64,000 bases of DNA from Streptomyces sp. AC1-42W (GCF_003248355.1 NZ_QKWY01000002.1:3286001-3350000), one strand, 5' to 3'. Shown: positions 7,862-17,247, counted from the first letter of the stretch. Translations and numbers: made by a program. The notes: generated by a model from the letters alone, not told the origin.

Positions 7862-9558
7862 CGGGTCTCCTCTCCGGCCGGCGCCACCACAACCGGTGCG
7901 GCGGCGATGGTCTCCAGCGCATCGGACAGCCCGTCGAACTCCGCGTCGTCACCCGGCTCCGGGTCCTTCCGCACGAGCACCGCGGCCAGCGCGGCCCTGG
8001 CCCACACCGCGTCCCGCCACGGTTCGGGGCCGGCCCGGCGCCCGCCGTCCGCCGACCACAGGTGCAGCACGGCGGCTCCGGCGAAACACTCCTCGTACTC
8101 CTGGGCCAGGTCGAAGGCGCGGGCGGGCGGTATCCGCGAGGGGCGCAGCGCGGCCAGTTCACCGTGCAACGACTCGCAGCGGGCGAGAAGCCGCTCGGCC
8201 AGGGCGAGCAGCCGGGGGTCGGTCGCCTCCGCCGCGCGCAGGGCGGCGACGGCGGACGGCAGGTTCTGTACGAGACTGGCACCGCCGCGGGAGACCAGTT
8301 CCAGTCTGCCGGGGGCGAGGGGCGGCAGAGGCGACCGCGGGTCGGCCGCCGCCGCGAGCCCCGCCGCGTCCACCCGGCCCTCCCGGTAGCGGCGGGCCAG
8401 CACCGGGAACTGGTTGATCAGGGCATTGCGGTTGACCGCCTGGTTGCCGTCGAAGATGCCCACCACCCTGTGGTCCCGGACCAGCTTCTGGAATGTGCCG
8501 TGCTCGTGCACCCCGGTGAGGAACGCCCGGCCGCCCAGGAGTTCACCGCAGTCGGCGATGAGCGTCTCGACGCGTTCCGGCACGAAGGACTTCACCACGC
8601 TCGCCGCGACGCTCTGCTCGCCGGGCAGGGCACTTGCCGAGCGGTTCGCGACCAGGCTCACCGCCTCGCACGCCAGCAGCCTCGCGCGGGCGCGGCCGAG
8701 GGTCCGCCTCACGTGGGGGAAGCCGGCCAGGCGTCTGCCGTACAGCTCGCGCCCCTCGGTGAAGGCCACCGCCTGTCGCAGCGCGTGGTCGGCGGCGCCC
8801 AGCGAGAGCGCGGCGCAGACCGTCCGGGTGAGCTGAAGCGTCCTGAGAACGGTCTCGGCACCGTGCCCGGCCTCCCCGACGAGGGCGTCGTCCGGTACCA
8901 GAGCCCCGTCGAAGGCGATGCCGCTGATGTCGGCACCCCGGATGCCGTGGGTGCGCTGCTTGGGCAGACACCGGTGGCTTCCGGGCGCGAGCCGCTTCTT
9001 GTCGACCAGGAAGAGGCTGAGGGAGCGCGGTCCGCCCGCCGGGTCGGTGCGGGCGAGTACACAGATCAGCTCGCCCCGGGTGGCGTTGTTGATCAGCCAC
9101 TTCTCACCGGTGAGCCGATGACCGCCCGAGGAACAGGGCTCGGCTGCCAGCTCGGTCGCGAGCAGATCGCTGCCGTGGGCGCGCTCGGTCAGCCCCCAGG
9201 AGACCGGTGCCCCGGCGGTGAGCCGGGTGGCGAGGGCACGGCCCTGCTCCGGGGTGCCGGCCGTCCATACGCAGGCCGCGCCGAGGTAGCTCTTGGCGTG
9301 GCCGATCGCCGCGGTGAGGTCGCGGCGGGCGACGACCCGGACCAGGTCGGCCAGCTCCTGGAGTCCGACGAGCGCCCCACCGAACTCCCGCGGTACGTAG
9401 TGCCGGGGCAGACCGATCCGGTCCAGCTCCGCGCAGATCTCCTCGGGGAATGCCTCGTCCCGGTCCAGTTCCGCGCAACGGGCGTACGAGAACGGGGTCC
9501 TGGGATCGGACGGGTCTCCGAGCGCCCGCTCCAGCCCGGCGGCGGTCAGGGCGCTCAC
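7858..9558 (-). CDS. Acyl-CoA/acyl-ACP dehydrogenase (long form) B
   Basis: The protein has 566 residues when started at the GTG at 9558, which overlaps the upstream stop (GTGA); the frame itself is open a little further upstream. Dehydrogenase hallmarks include WGLTERAHGSDLLATELAA (substrate/FAD loop), LTGEKWLINNATRGELICVLAR, a central FDGALVPDDALVGEAGHG, and a late EHGTFQKLVRDHRVVGIFDGNQAVNRNAL. It is a paralogue of dehydrogenase A. Two such enzymes in tandem suggest two successive or alternative desaturations of the same carrier-bound chain. No frame damage is visible. Confidence 0.8.
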   Translation of the reverse strand: MSALTAAGLERALGDPSDPRTPFSYARCAELDRDEAFPEEICAELDRIGLPRHYVPREFGGALVGLQELADLVRVVARRDLTAAIGHAKSYLGAACVWTAGTPEQGRALATRLTAGAPVSWGLTERAHGSDLLATELAAEPCSSGGHRLTGEKWLINNATRGELICVLARTDPAGGPRSLSLFLVDKKRLAPGSHRCLPKQRTHGIRGADISGIAFDGALVPDDALVGEAGHGAETVLRTLQLTRTVCAALSLGAADHALRQAVAFTEGRELYGRRLAGFPHVRRTLGRARARLLACEAVSLVANRSASALPGEQSVAASVVKSFVPERVETLIADCGELLGGRAFLTGVHEHGTFQKLVRDHRVVGIFDGNQAVNRNALINQFPVLARRYREGRVDAAGLAAAADPRSPLPPLAPGRLELVSRGGASLVQNLPSAVAALRAAEATDPRLLALAERLLARCESLHGELAALRPSRIPPARAFDLAQEYEECFAGAAVLHLWSADGGRRAGPEPWRDAVWARAALAAVLVRKDPEPGDDAEFDGLSDALETIAAAPVVVAPAGEETR

Positions 9559-11370
9559 TGGTGCGTCCCCGTCGCGGTGTGCGCGGCGCATGCCCGCTCC
9601 AGCACCGGACTCACCCGCTGTCCGATCACCCGTAGCTCCCCGCCCAGCAGGAGGTTCCGGGTCAGTGTGCGCTGGATCTTGCCGCTGGTGGTCCGCTGGA
9701 CGTCACCGGGGCGGACCAGGACGACATTGGGCACGGCGACCCCGGACTCCCGGCCCAGAGCGCGGGTCACGTCGTCGATCAGCTGCCCGGCCGGGGTGGT
9801 TCCGAACAGGGCGGGGCGGGCTTCCTGCACCACCACCAGCTGGTCCCCGGCCGACGGCACGGTGAACACGGCGGTGGCGCTGCGCTCCAGCGCCGGATGG
9901 GTGGCGCGGACCGCCGCCTCCAGGTCGTGCGGATAGAGGTTGCGTCCGCCGAGGATCAGGAGCTCCTTGATCCTCCCGGTGACGTACAGCTCTCCGTCGG
10001 CCACTACCCCCGGTCCCCGGTGCGCAGCCAGCCGGACCGGCCGTCCCGGGTGACGGCGCCGAACGTCAGCGCGCTCTGCTCCTCGTTCTCCCAGTAGCCG
10101 CGGGCCACGCTGGGGCCGCGTACCCAGAGTTCACCGATGGCGCCCTCCGGCAGGACCGTGCCGTCGCCGGGGTCCACGGCGACCGCCTCGACTCCGGGGC
10201 AGAGCCGCCCGCTGCTGACCAGCCCGCGGACCTCCTTCGGGGATGTCGTGGGGCCGGCGGGGCGGAAGAGGTCCCGGTCCAGGGCTCCCGTGTCGACCGG
10301 GGTGATGACCGGCGGCCGGTAGGAGGGCGCACCGGAGACGCAGAGGGTGGCCTCGGCCAGACCGTAGCCGGGGGTCAACGCGTCGGCCCGGAGGCCGGCC
10401 GCGGCGAAACGCTCGGCGAAGGCGGTCAGCGTCCGGGCCGCTATCGGCTCGGAACCGTTCATGGCGTGGGTCCACCGGGACAGGTCGACGCCCTCCAGCT
10501 GGGCATCGGTGACCCGCTGGGTGCACAGGTCGTAGGCGAAGTTGGGTGCCGGTGACACCTGGAGGTCGTAGGCGTCCATCAACCGCAGCCACAGGTGCGG
10601 GCGTTTGAGGAAGGTCGCCGGTGACATCAGCACGATGGTGCTGCCCAGGGTGAGCGGGGTGATCAGGAGTCCGATAAGCCCGAAATCGTGATACATGGGC
10701 AGCCAGCCGCCCCAGCGTGTCTCCTGCCGGACGTCGACCGTGCCGGCGAACGCCTCGGCGTTGGCGAGTACGTTGCCGTGGTCAACGACGACGCCCTTGG
10801 GCTCGCTGGTCGAACCGGAGGTGTACTGGAGGAAGGCGACGGTGCGTGCCCCTGTCCGCGGCTCACGCCATTCTTCGGCAGGCGGCAGGCGGCAGGCGGC
10901 AGGCGGCAGGCGGCAGGCGGCAGGGAGTCGGGGGCCACGGCCAGTACCGGGAGGTTCTGGAGGCCGCACTCCCGGGTCCAGTCGCCGACCGCCGCGGCTG
11001 TCGAGGCGTCGGTGAGTACCGCGCTCACCCGGGCATCGCGGGCGATCCCGGCCAGCCGCTCGCGCTGGCGCCGGTAGCCGTCGGGCATCGGGGCGGGTAC
11101 GGCGATCGCCCCGGCGTACAGGCAGCCGGTGAACCCGCGGGGGAATCCGAGCCCCGGCGGGTGGAGCAGCAGGACCCGGTCGCCCTCCTCCACGCCGGCG
11201 CGGCGGAGCAGGACCGCGGTGCGGCGGGCGGTCTCGTCCAGTTCTCCGTAAGTGGTTTCCTCGTAGGCCGTCGGGTCGGCCGGGTCGGCGCTGAATCCGA
11301 CTGCGGGCCGGTCACCGTGTTCCGTGGCGCGTTCGCGCAGCAGGGCCACCAGACTCTCGCGCTCAGGCAT
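9555..11370 (-). pseudogene. Fatty-acyl-AMP ligase (FAAL), broken by two frameshifts
   Basis: Three consecutive frames together encode one adenylate-forming enzyme. The first (11370 to about 10880) holds the N-terminus from ERESLVALLRERA to VLAVAPDS. The second (about 10875-10004) holds the P-loop YTSGSTSEPKGV, GGWLPMYHDFGLIG and YGLAEATLCVSG. The third (10004-9555) holds DGELYVTGRIKELLILGGRNLYPHDLE and TTSGKIQR. The first break coincides with a 7-bp tandem repeat at 10876-10923. The second is a net one-base loss just before GTGGCCGACGG at 10004. The ATG at 11370 follows AGGAGG, so this is the promoter-proximal gene of the operon. An intact FAAL would adenylate a fatty acid and load it on a carrier protein. 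Confidence 0.88.
10876..10923. repeat. 7-bp tandem repeat (about 6.9 copies of GGCGGCA) inside the FAAL gene
   Basis: Six perfect GGCGGCA units lie at 10881-10922 with a partial unit (CGGCA) before them. On the coding strand the array reads as cycling Leu-Pro-Pro-Ala-Ala-Cys-Arg. A unit length of 7 changes the reading frame at every gain or loss. With the present count the upstream and downstream FAAL frames disagree; one extra unit or two fewer would join them. Confidence 0.92.
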
Positions 11371-12041
11371 TTAGGCAGACCTCCTGTGTAATTGTTTCCG
11401 GCGCCCGGCTATTCGTTCTCGACGCGGAGAAGGGCCCTGTGGAGCTTGCCGTGGATTGGCTGAAAAAAATCCGGTGAGGCCGGGGGGAGCGGAGGCCGTC
11501 GGTCCACCAGTTGGCCCTCTGGCCAGGTGATGCGCGCCAAGTCGGGTGTTCTCGGGGCTGGTTGAGGGGGGTGCGAGCGGCGTGGGATCGCCGAAGGGGC
11601 GACATCCCCGTAGGCATGCACAAGTCCGTACACGTTCAACTCGAACACCCCGTTGGCAATCAAAATGGGCCGAAAAATGCCCGTCGCTCGGTTGATCGTA
11701 AAGGAATGCAGATGACTTGGAAAGTCTCGATCAAATACTCGGCAGTAGGTCGGTGACGGGTGTCCGCATTTCGAATATTCGTGATGGCGTGCGCGGATCG
11801 AAGGGTGTGGGGCGAACTTATTCAGGCTTCCCTGCTGGTATTTAGAAAACGATTAAAAGATGGCTTGCCCGACCAATGTGCATTCAAAGGTATGGACCAA
11901 TCCGATAAGGGGTGAAAGGTGAATTATCGGGATGGAGTGGCTGGGGTACGCCCCGTCGGGGCCGGGTGGGCCGGGCCGGGTGAGGGGGTGAACGGGCGTC
12001 TGGTTACCATATGAGCGCCGCCTAGCTCGAAAGATAAACCT
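11371..12041. promoter_or_regulatory. Divergent intergenic region between FAAL operon and GAPDH
   Basis: This 671-bp gap contains the Shine-Dalgarno AGGAGG of the FAAL gene (near 11380) and a conspicuously AT-richer stretch at about 11640-11910, probably holding promoters for both directions. No clear palindromic operator was recognised. Apart from a weak 84-codon frame at 11409-11663 there is no convincing gene. Confidence 0.4.
11409..11663 (-). CDS. Possible small leader protein, unrecognised
   Basis: An 84-codon frame from a TTG at 11663 ends 38 bases before the FAAL start and points the same way. Its second half (LVDRRPPLPPASPDFFQPIHG) is proline-rich and its last third is charged. Codon usage is less GC3-biased than that of the neighbours and no Shine-Dalgarno sequence is obvious. 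It could be a small protein, a remnant of a longer regulator, or chance. Confidence 0.22.
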   Translation of the reverse strand: MIANGVFELNVYGLVHAYGDVAPSAIPRRSHPPQPAPRTPDLARITWPEGQLVDRRPPLPPASPDFFQPIHGKLHRALLRVENE

Positions 12042-13487
12042 GTGACTGTCAATGACGACGCGTTCACCAATTGGAAGCACCGCGAAGAAATCGCGGAGTC
12101 GATGATTCCGATCATCGGGAAGCTGCACCGCGAGCGGGACGTCACCGTCCTGCTGCACAGCCGCTCACTGGTCAACAAGTCGGTGGTGAGCATCCTCAAG
12201 ACCCACCGCTTCGCCCGCCAGATCGACGGCGACGAGCTCTCGGTCACCGAGACCCTGCCCTTCCTGCAGGCCCTCACCACCCTGGACCTGGGCCCCTCCC
12301 AGATCGACATCGGCATGCTCGCCGCCCTCTACAAGGCCGACAACCGCGGCCTCGGCGAGGCGGGGTTCACCGCCGAGGCCGTCTCCGGAGCCATCGGCGA
12401 CAACAAGATCGAGCGCCGCGAGTCGCGCGACGTGGTCCTCTACGGCTTCGGCCGCATCGGCCGCCTCCTGGCCCGGCTGCTCATCGAGAAGGCGGGCTCG
12501 GGCAACGGCCTGCGGCTGCGCGCCATCGTGGTCCGCAAGGGCGCGGGCCAGGACATCGTCAAGCGCGCCTCACTGCTGCGGCGCGACTCCATCCACGGCC
12601 AGTTCCAGGGCACGATCACCGTGGACGAGGCCAACAACCGGATCGTCGCCAACGGCAACGAGATCCAGGTCATCTACTCGGACGACCCGACCACCGTCGA
12701 CTACACCGCGTACGGCATCAATGACGCGATCCTCATCGACAACACCGGCAGGTGGCGCGACCGCGAGGGCCTGTCCAAGCACCTGCGCCCCGGCATCGCC
12801 AAGGTCGTCCTGACCGCGCCCGGCAAGGGCGACGTCCCCAACATCGTGCACGGCGTCAACCACGGGACGATCAAGCCGGACGAGCAGATCATCTCCTGCG
12901 CCTCCTGCACCACCAACGCGATCGTGCCGCCGCTCAAGGCGATGGCCGACGAGTACGGCGTGCTGCGCGGACACGTGGAGACCATCCACTCGTTCACCAA
13001 CGACCAGAACCTGCTGGACAACTACCACGGCTCCGACCGCCGGGGCCGCTCCGCGCCGCTCAACATGGTGATCACGGAGACGGGCGCCGCCTCAGCCGTC
13101 GCGAAGGCGCTGCCCGACCTGGAGGCGACCATCACGGGCAGCTCCATCCGGGTCCCCGTGCCGGACGTCTCGATCGCGATCCTCAGCCTCAAGCTCGGCC
13201 GCGAGACCACCCGCACCGAGGTCCTCGACCACCTCCGCGAGGTGTCGCTGACCTCCCCGCTGAAGCGGCAGATCGACTTCACGACCGCCCCGGACGCGGT
13301 GTCGAGCGACTTCATCGGCTCCCGGCACGCCTCCATCGTGGACGCCGGCCCCACCCAGGTGGACGGCGACAACGCGATCCTCTACCTCTGGTACGACAAC
13401 GAGTTCGGCTACTCGTGCCAGGTCATCCGGGTCGTCCAGTACGTCTCCGGGGTGGAGTACCCGACGTTCCCCGTCCCGGTCGTCTGA
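12042..13487 (+). CDS. gap: Glyceraldehyde-3-phosphate dehydrogenase, long N-terminal extension
   Basis: The protein has 481 residues. The first ~125 form an extension (helical, EEIAESMIPIIGKLHRERD) absent from the ~335-residue housekeeping enzyme. The Rossmann start is VVLYGFGRIGRLLARLL and the catalytic cysteine lies in SCASCTTNAIVPPLKAM. WYDNEFGYSCQVIR near the end is the usual C-terminal signature. It should interconvert glyceraldehyde-3-phosphate and 1,3-bisphosphoglycerate. Long paralogues of this kind occur beside the main gap gene in Streptomyces. The GTG at 12042 has only a weak Shine-Dalgarno sequence. The gene faces the EF-G paralogue and shares a terminator with it. Confidence 0.93.
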   Translation: MTVNDDAFTNWKHREEIAESMIPIIGKLHRERDVTVLLHSRSLVNKSVVSILKTHRFARQIDGDELSVTETLPFLQALTTLDLGPSQIDIGMLAALYKADNRGLGEAGFTAEAVSGAIGDNKIERRESRDVVLYGFGRIGRLLARLLIEKAGSGNGLRLRAIVVRKGAGQDIVKRASLLRRDSIHGQFQGTITVDEANNRIVANGNEIQVIYSDDPTTVDYTAYGINDAILIDNTGRWRDREGLSKHLRPGIAKVVLTAPGKGDVPNIVHGVNHGTIKPDEQIISCASCTTNAIVPPLKAMADEYGVLRGHVETIHSFTNDQNLLDNYHGSDRRGRSAPLNMVITETGAASAVAKALPDLEATITGSSIRVPVPDVSIAILSLKLGRETTRTEVLDHLREVSLTSPLKRQIDFTTAPDAVSSDFIGSRHASIVDAGPTQVDGDNAILYLWYDNEFGYSCQVIRVVQYVSGVEYPTFPVPVV

Positions 13488-13506
13488 CCCGGGCCGGACG
13501 ACGACA

Positions 13507-13544
13507 GGTCCCGCCCGCCCTCGACACAGAGGGCGGGCGGGACC
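13507..13544. terminator. Bidirectional hairpin terminator
   Basis: A perfect 15-bp stem (13507-13521 with 13530-13544) with an 8-base loop lies between the convergent GAPDH and EF-G-like genes. It has no U-tract, as is common in Streptomyces. Confidence 0.8.
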
Positions 13545-13551
13545 TCGCCCG

Positions 13552-15633
13552 TCAGGCCGTGCCGCCGGAGACCGCCGCCGGTGCGGGCGCGTACCCCGTG
13601 GCGCGGGTGGTGAACGTGCCCCGGCCCTGCGTACGGCTCCGCAGCCGCGTCGCGTAACCGAACAGCTCGGCCAGCGGCACGGTCGCGGTGACCACCGCGG
13701 CGGCGCCCCGCGTGGTGGACCCGGAGACCCGGCCGCGCCGGGCGGCCAGATCGCCGAGCACCCCGCCGACCGCGTCGTCCGGCACGGTGACCGTGACCTC
13801 GACCACCGGCTCCAGCAGCACCATCGCGCTCGCCCGCAGCGCCTCCCGGAGCGCGAACCGCCCGGCCGTGCGGAACGCCATCTCCGAGGAGTCCTTGGAG
13901 TGCGTGGCGCCGTCGACCAGCGTCACCCGCACCCCGGTCACCGGATGCCCGCCCAGCGGCCCCTCGGCCAGCGCGTCCCGGCAGCCCGCCTCGACCGCCC
14001 GCACGTACTCCGCCGGCACCCGGCCGCCGACGACCGCCGAACGGAACGCGAACACCGCCTCCTCGCCGTCGCCCGCCTCCAGCGGTTCGACGTCGATGAC
14101 GACATGGGCGAACTGCCCGGCCCCGCCGTCCTGTTTGACGTGCCGGTAGACCAGCCCGGACACCCCGCGCACCAGCGTCTCCCGGTGCGCGACCTGCGGC
14201 CGGCCGACCCGGACGTCCAGGCCGTGGTCGCGGCGGATCTTCTCCGCGGCCACCTCCAGATGCAGCTCGCCCATGCCCGACAGCACCGTCTGACCCGTCT
14301 CGGCGTCCGTACGCACCACCAGCGACGGGTCCTCCTCGGCCAGCCGGACCAGGGCGGCCATCAGCCGCTCCGTGTCCGTGCTCCGCCGTGCCTCCACGGC
14401 CACGGACACGACCGGCTCGGCCACCGAGGGCGGTTCCAGGACCAGCGGGGCGTCCGGCGCGCACAGCGTGGCGCCCGGACGGACCGACTTCGGGCCGATG
14501 ACCGCGACGATGTCCCCGGCCACCGCCGTGTCCACATCGACATGGCGGTCCGCCCGCACCCGCAGGATGCGGCCGACGCGCTCACCGCGCCCGGTGCTCG
14601 CGTCCAGCACGGTCTGCCCCTTTCCGATCGTTCCCGAGTACACGCGCAGATAGGTCAGCCGGCCCGTCGCCGTCGCGTTCACCTTGAACGCCAGCGCGGC
14701 GAACGGCCCCGCCGGATCGGCGGCCCGCTCCCGCACCTCGTCGCCGAACACGCCCCGTACCGGCGGCACGTCGGCGGGCGAGGGCAGATACGCCACGACC
14801 GCCTCCAGCAACGGCTCCACACCCCGGTTGCGGTACGCCGAACCGCACAGCACCACGACCCCCTCACCGGTGTGCGTCAGATCGCGCAGCGCCCCGGCGA
14901 GCGTCGCCTCCGAAAGCTCGGAGCGTACGCAGAACTCCTCCAGCGCCGTCGGATGCAGCTCCGCCACCGCCTCCTCCAGGAGCCGCCTGCGCCGCACCGC
15001 CTCCTCGCGCAGTTCGGCGGGCACCGCGCACTCCTCGTAGGTGTCGGCGCCGTCCGCCCACACCAGGGCGCGCATCCGCAGCAGGTCCACGACGCCGCGG
15101 AAGGCGTCCTCGCTGCCGATGGGCAGCTGGACCACCAGTGGGACGGTGTGCAGCCGGTCCCGGATGGAGGCGACGGCCGTGTCCAGGTCGGCGCCCGCCC
15201 GGTCCAGCTTGTTGACGAAGGCGATCCTCGGGACGGAGTGCCGGTCCGCCTGGTGCCACACCGACTCGCTCTGCGGCTCCACCCCGGCCACCGCGTCGAA
15301 CACCGCGATCGCGCCGTCGAGCACCCGCAGCGAGCGTTCGACCTCGTCGGCGAAGTCGACGTGCCCCGGTGTGTCGATGAGGTTGATGCGGTGACCGTCC
15401 CACGAACAGCTCACGGCGGCGGCGAAGATGGTGATGCCCCGGTCGCGTTCCTGGGAGTCGAAGTCCGTGATGGTCGTCCCGTCGTGGACCTCACCGCGCT
15501 TGTGGGTGGTGCCGGTGGTGTAGAGGATGCGCTCGGTGACGGTCGTCTTGCCGGCGTCGACGTGGGCCAGGATGCCCAGGTTGCGAACGGTGTCGAGTGC
15601 GGCGTCGAGGGAACGGTGCTGGTGGGTACGCAC
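13552..15633 (-). CDS. Elongation factor G paralogue
   Basis: This is a 693-residue translational GTPase. G1 (AHVDAGKTT), the switch region (RGITI), G3 (DTPGHVDF) and G4 (NKLDR) are all near the N-terminus. Domain II follows, and then an EF-G domain III-V arrangement with SGMGELHLEV and a domain IV start. Length and domain order match EF-G. The sequence diverges from canonical FusA, and the gene has no ribosomal-protein neighbours, so it is likely the second EF-G copy (FusA2 type) or a ribosome-protection relative. It should act on ribosomes in the cytoplasm. The ATG at 15633 precedes a clean N-terminus. Confidence 0.85.
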   Translation of the reverse strand: MRTHQHRSLDAALDTVRNLGILAHVDAGKTTVTERILYTTGTTHKRGEVHDGTTITDFDSQERDRGITIFAAAVSCSWDGHRINLIDTPGHVDFADEVERSLRVLDGAIAVFDAVAGVEPQSESVWHQADRHSVPRIAFVNKLDRAGADLDTAVASIRDRLHTVPLVVQLPIGSEDAFRGVVDLLRMRALVWADGADTYEECAVPAELREEAVRRRRLLEEAVAELHPTALEEFCVRSELSEATLAGALRDLTHTGEGVVVLCGSAYRNRGVEPLLEAVVAYLPSPADVPPVRGVFGDEVRERAADPAGPFAALAFKVNATATGRLTYLRVYSGTIGKGQTVLDASTGRGERVGRILRVRADRHVDVDTAVAGDIVAVIGPKSVRPGATLCAPDAPLVLEPPSVAEPVVSVAVEARRSTDTERLMAALVRLAEEDPSLVVRTDAETGQTVLSGMGELHLEVAAEKIRRDHGLDVRVGRPQVAHRETLVRGVSGLVYRHVKQDGGAGQFAHVVIDVEPLEAGDGEEAVFAFRSAVVGGRVPAEYVRAVEAGCRDALAEGPLGGHPVTGVRVTLVDGATHSKDSSEMAFRTAGRFALREALRASAMVLLEPVVEVTVTVPDDAVGGVLGDLAARRGRVSGSTTRGAAAVVTATVPLAELFGYATRLRSRTQGRGTFTTRATGYAPAPAAVSGGTA

Positions 15634-15947
15634 GGCCGGTGGCCTTTCGGATGATCCGGAAGAAGACGGCGCGATTCCCGGACGGAACGGCCCGCGAGGG
15701 GCGTGGCGGAACCCGTCACCCCGCCTCTCGGCACAGGGGTGACCACACGTCAGGAGACGGCAGAGGCCCGCGTGTTCGTCACGGGGTCCGGGGCCGGCCG
15801 CGCAGCCGGCGCCGGGCGGCGCGAGACACCAGGATCACCTCGAACCGCGACGCGGGGACGACGGCGGCGGTGCGCTGACGCACGGCGGTCTCCCCTCGAC
15901 GGTCACGGCACGAGCGCCGGCGGAACCCGGCGCGGTGTGGGGCGAGT
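15634..15947. other. Non-coding stretch upstream of EF-G paralogue
   Basis: This is 314 bp between the EF-G paralogue and a small membrane-protein frame. It presumably holds the EF-G promoter and leader. Frames seen here have no homology that I recognise and no good ribosome-binding site. No palindrome or RNA gene was identified. Confidence 0.4.
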
Positions 15948-16235
15948 CTAGGGAAGGCGGCGGGTGCGGGGGTACCGGTTTTTCGGCCGGGCCAGGGGCC
16001 GGCAGGCGCTCCGGCAGCGGCGCAGCGCGCTCCGGCCGCAGCCGCGCCACTCCGCGGGCGAGGGACCGGTGCCCCGGCCGCCCCGGGTGATCAGGGCGTT
16101 CACGGGGGTGTGCGGGTCCAGAGCCATCGTGCGCGCGAACAGCACGCCGATCACGAGCGGGGCGAGCGAGAGGGCGAGCGTGGTGCCGGCACTGGTGACG
16201 TGCCGGATGCGGAGCCGCTGTGCGTCGGGAACCAT
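15948..16235 (-). CDS. Small membrane protein, hypothetical
   Basis: The frame has 95 residues from an ATG at 16235. One hydrophobic segment (TLALSLAPLVIGVLFA, about residues 19-35) is followed by a basic, arginine-rich tail of low complexity. It could be a single-pass membrane protein with a cytoplasmic basic tail. The Shine-Dalgarno is weak and no family is recognised. Its length and orientation fit the gene-poor gap, but chance cannot be excluded. Confidence 0.4.
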   Translation of the reverse strand: MVPDAQRLRIRHVTSAGTTLALSLAPLVIGVLFARTMALDPHTPVNALITRGGRGTGPSPAEWRGCGRSALRRCRSACRPLARPKNRYPRTRRLP

Positions 16236-16285
16236 GATCCCATTCCAGCGTCCGCGCCCCGGCCGGGGATCGGGTGACGTACTCA

Positions 16286-16324
16286 GACCGCACGGCCCGG
16301 ATACTCACTCCGGGCCGTGCGGTC
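16286..16324 (-). terminator. Hairpin terminator downstream of DUF2510 protein
   Basis: A perfect 16-bp stem (16286-16301 with 16309-16324) and a 7-base loop lie 11 bases past the stop codon of the DUF2510 gene. Confidence 0.75.
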
Positions 16325-16335
16325 CTCCGGGACGG

Positions 16336-17247
16336 TCAGGCGTCGGTACCGGAACCGGAACCGGTGTTCGGGGCCGCCTTGATGCCCTTGGTGATCTCGT
16401 CCATGACGGACAGCGAGGGGGCCTTGTCGTTGATGTCGAAGCCCGAGCGGACCACGATCATCCTGTCCTCGGCCAGCGGGGACGGGAAGGCCAGCGACTC
16501 GACGTAGCCGTCGTCACCGTTCTTCGTCACCACCTTCCAGCGCACCCGGTAGCCCCGCTGTCCGGCCACCGTGACGGCTTCGGACTTCAGCTCCTTGTGC
16601 GAGGTGATGCCGCCGTAGCCCTCTTCGCCGTAGGACGCCTCGGCGTTGTTCCCGATGTCCTTCTCGGCCGTGGCCTTCGGGGTCGAGGTGGTCAGCTCCA
16701 GGGCCTCGGCCGGGACGGAGAACACCCCGCCGCGCACGCAGTTCTTCCCGGTGTCGCCGGGGCAGGGGTAGGAACCGGTGGTCACCCCGGCGCCCATGCC
16801 GGACTCGCCCTTCCAGCCGTCCGGGACCGGAATGCTGATGCCGCTGGCCAGGTCCGTCGCGTAGCCGTCCTCGGCCGGCAGCCCCTGGTCCGGCGTCCCG
16901 CGCTCGCCGTCGCCCCGGTCCTCGCCGTCGCCGCCGCCGGAGTCGCCGCGCTGCCGGTCGGGGGAGGGCGACTCGGCGGAGGGGGAGTCGGACGGGGCGG
17001 AGACCGCCGTGTCGCTCCTGCCGTCCGAGTCGTCGGTCAGCAGATAGACGCCGCCCCCGATCGCGGCGAGCACCACCACGGCGGCGGTGACACCGGCCGC
17101 GACGCGGACGCGCCGGCCGCGGGTGGCCGCCGGAGGCACCCGGAGGTGGTCGGTCCACTGGGTGCCGTCCCACCAGCGCTCGTGGCGGGGGCCAAATCCT
17201 GAATACCCGGGGTCTGGATGCCAGCCGGGAGGGCTCGTCTGGGTCAC
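16336..17247 (-). CDS. DUF2510 single-pass membrane protein
   Basis: The protein has 303 residues from the GTG at 17247, chosen because the DUF2510 motif begins immediately after it (PPGWHPDPGY ... RWWDGTQWTDH, residues about 5-35). A transmembrane helix follows at about residues 50-70 (VAAGVTAAVVVLAAIGGGVYLL). A Ser/Pro/Asp-rich linker comes next, then an extracellular domain of about 160 residues with two cysteines close together (YPCPGDTGKNCV). It is probably anchored in the membrane with its C-terminus outside. Proteins of this architecture are widespread in actinobacteria without a known function. It is transcribed alone and has its own terminator. Confidence 0.85.
   Translation of the reverse strand: MTQTSPPGWHPDPGYSGFGPRHERWWDGTQWTDHLRVPPAATRGRRVRVAAGVTAAVVVLAAIGGGVYLLTDDSDGRSDTAVSAPSDSPSAESPSPDRQRGDSGGGDGEDRGDGERGTPDQGLPAEDGYATDLASGISIPVPDGWKGESGMGAGVTTGSYPCPGDTGKNCVRGGVFSVPAEALELTTSTPKATAEKDIGNNAEASYGEEGYGGITSHKELKSEAVTVAGQRGYRVRWKVVTKNGDDGYVESLAFPSPLAEDRMIVVRSGFDINDKAPSLSVMDEITKGIKAAPNTGSGSGTDA

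Noticed and set aside
10876..10923. CRISPR array
   Set aside because: The repeat unit is 7 bp and contiguous, with no spacers, and lies within a coding gene. No CRISPR-like array was seen elsewhere.
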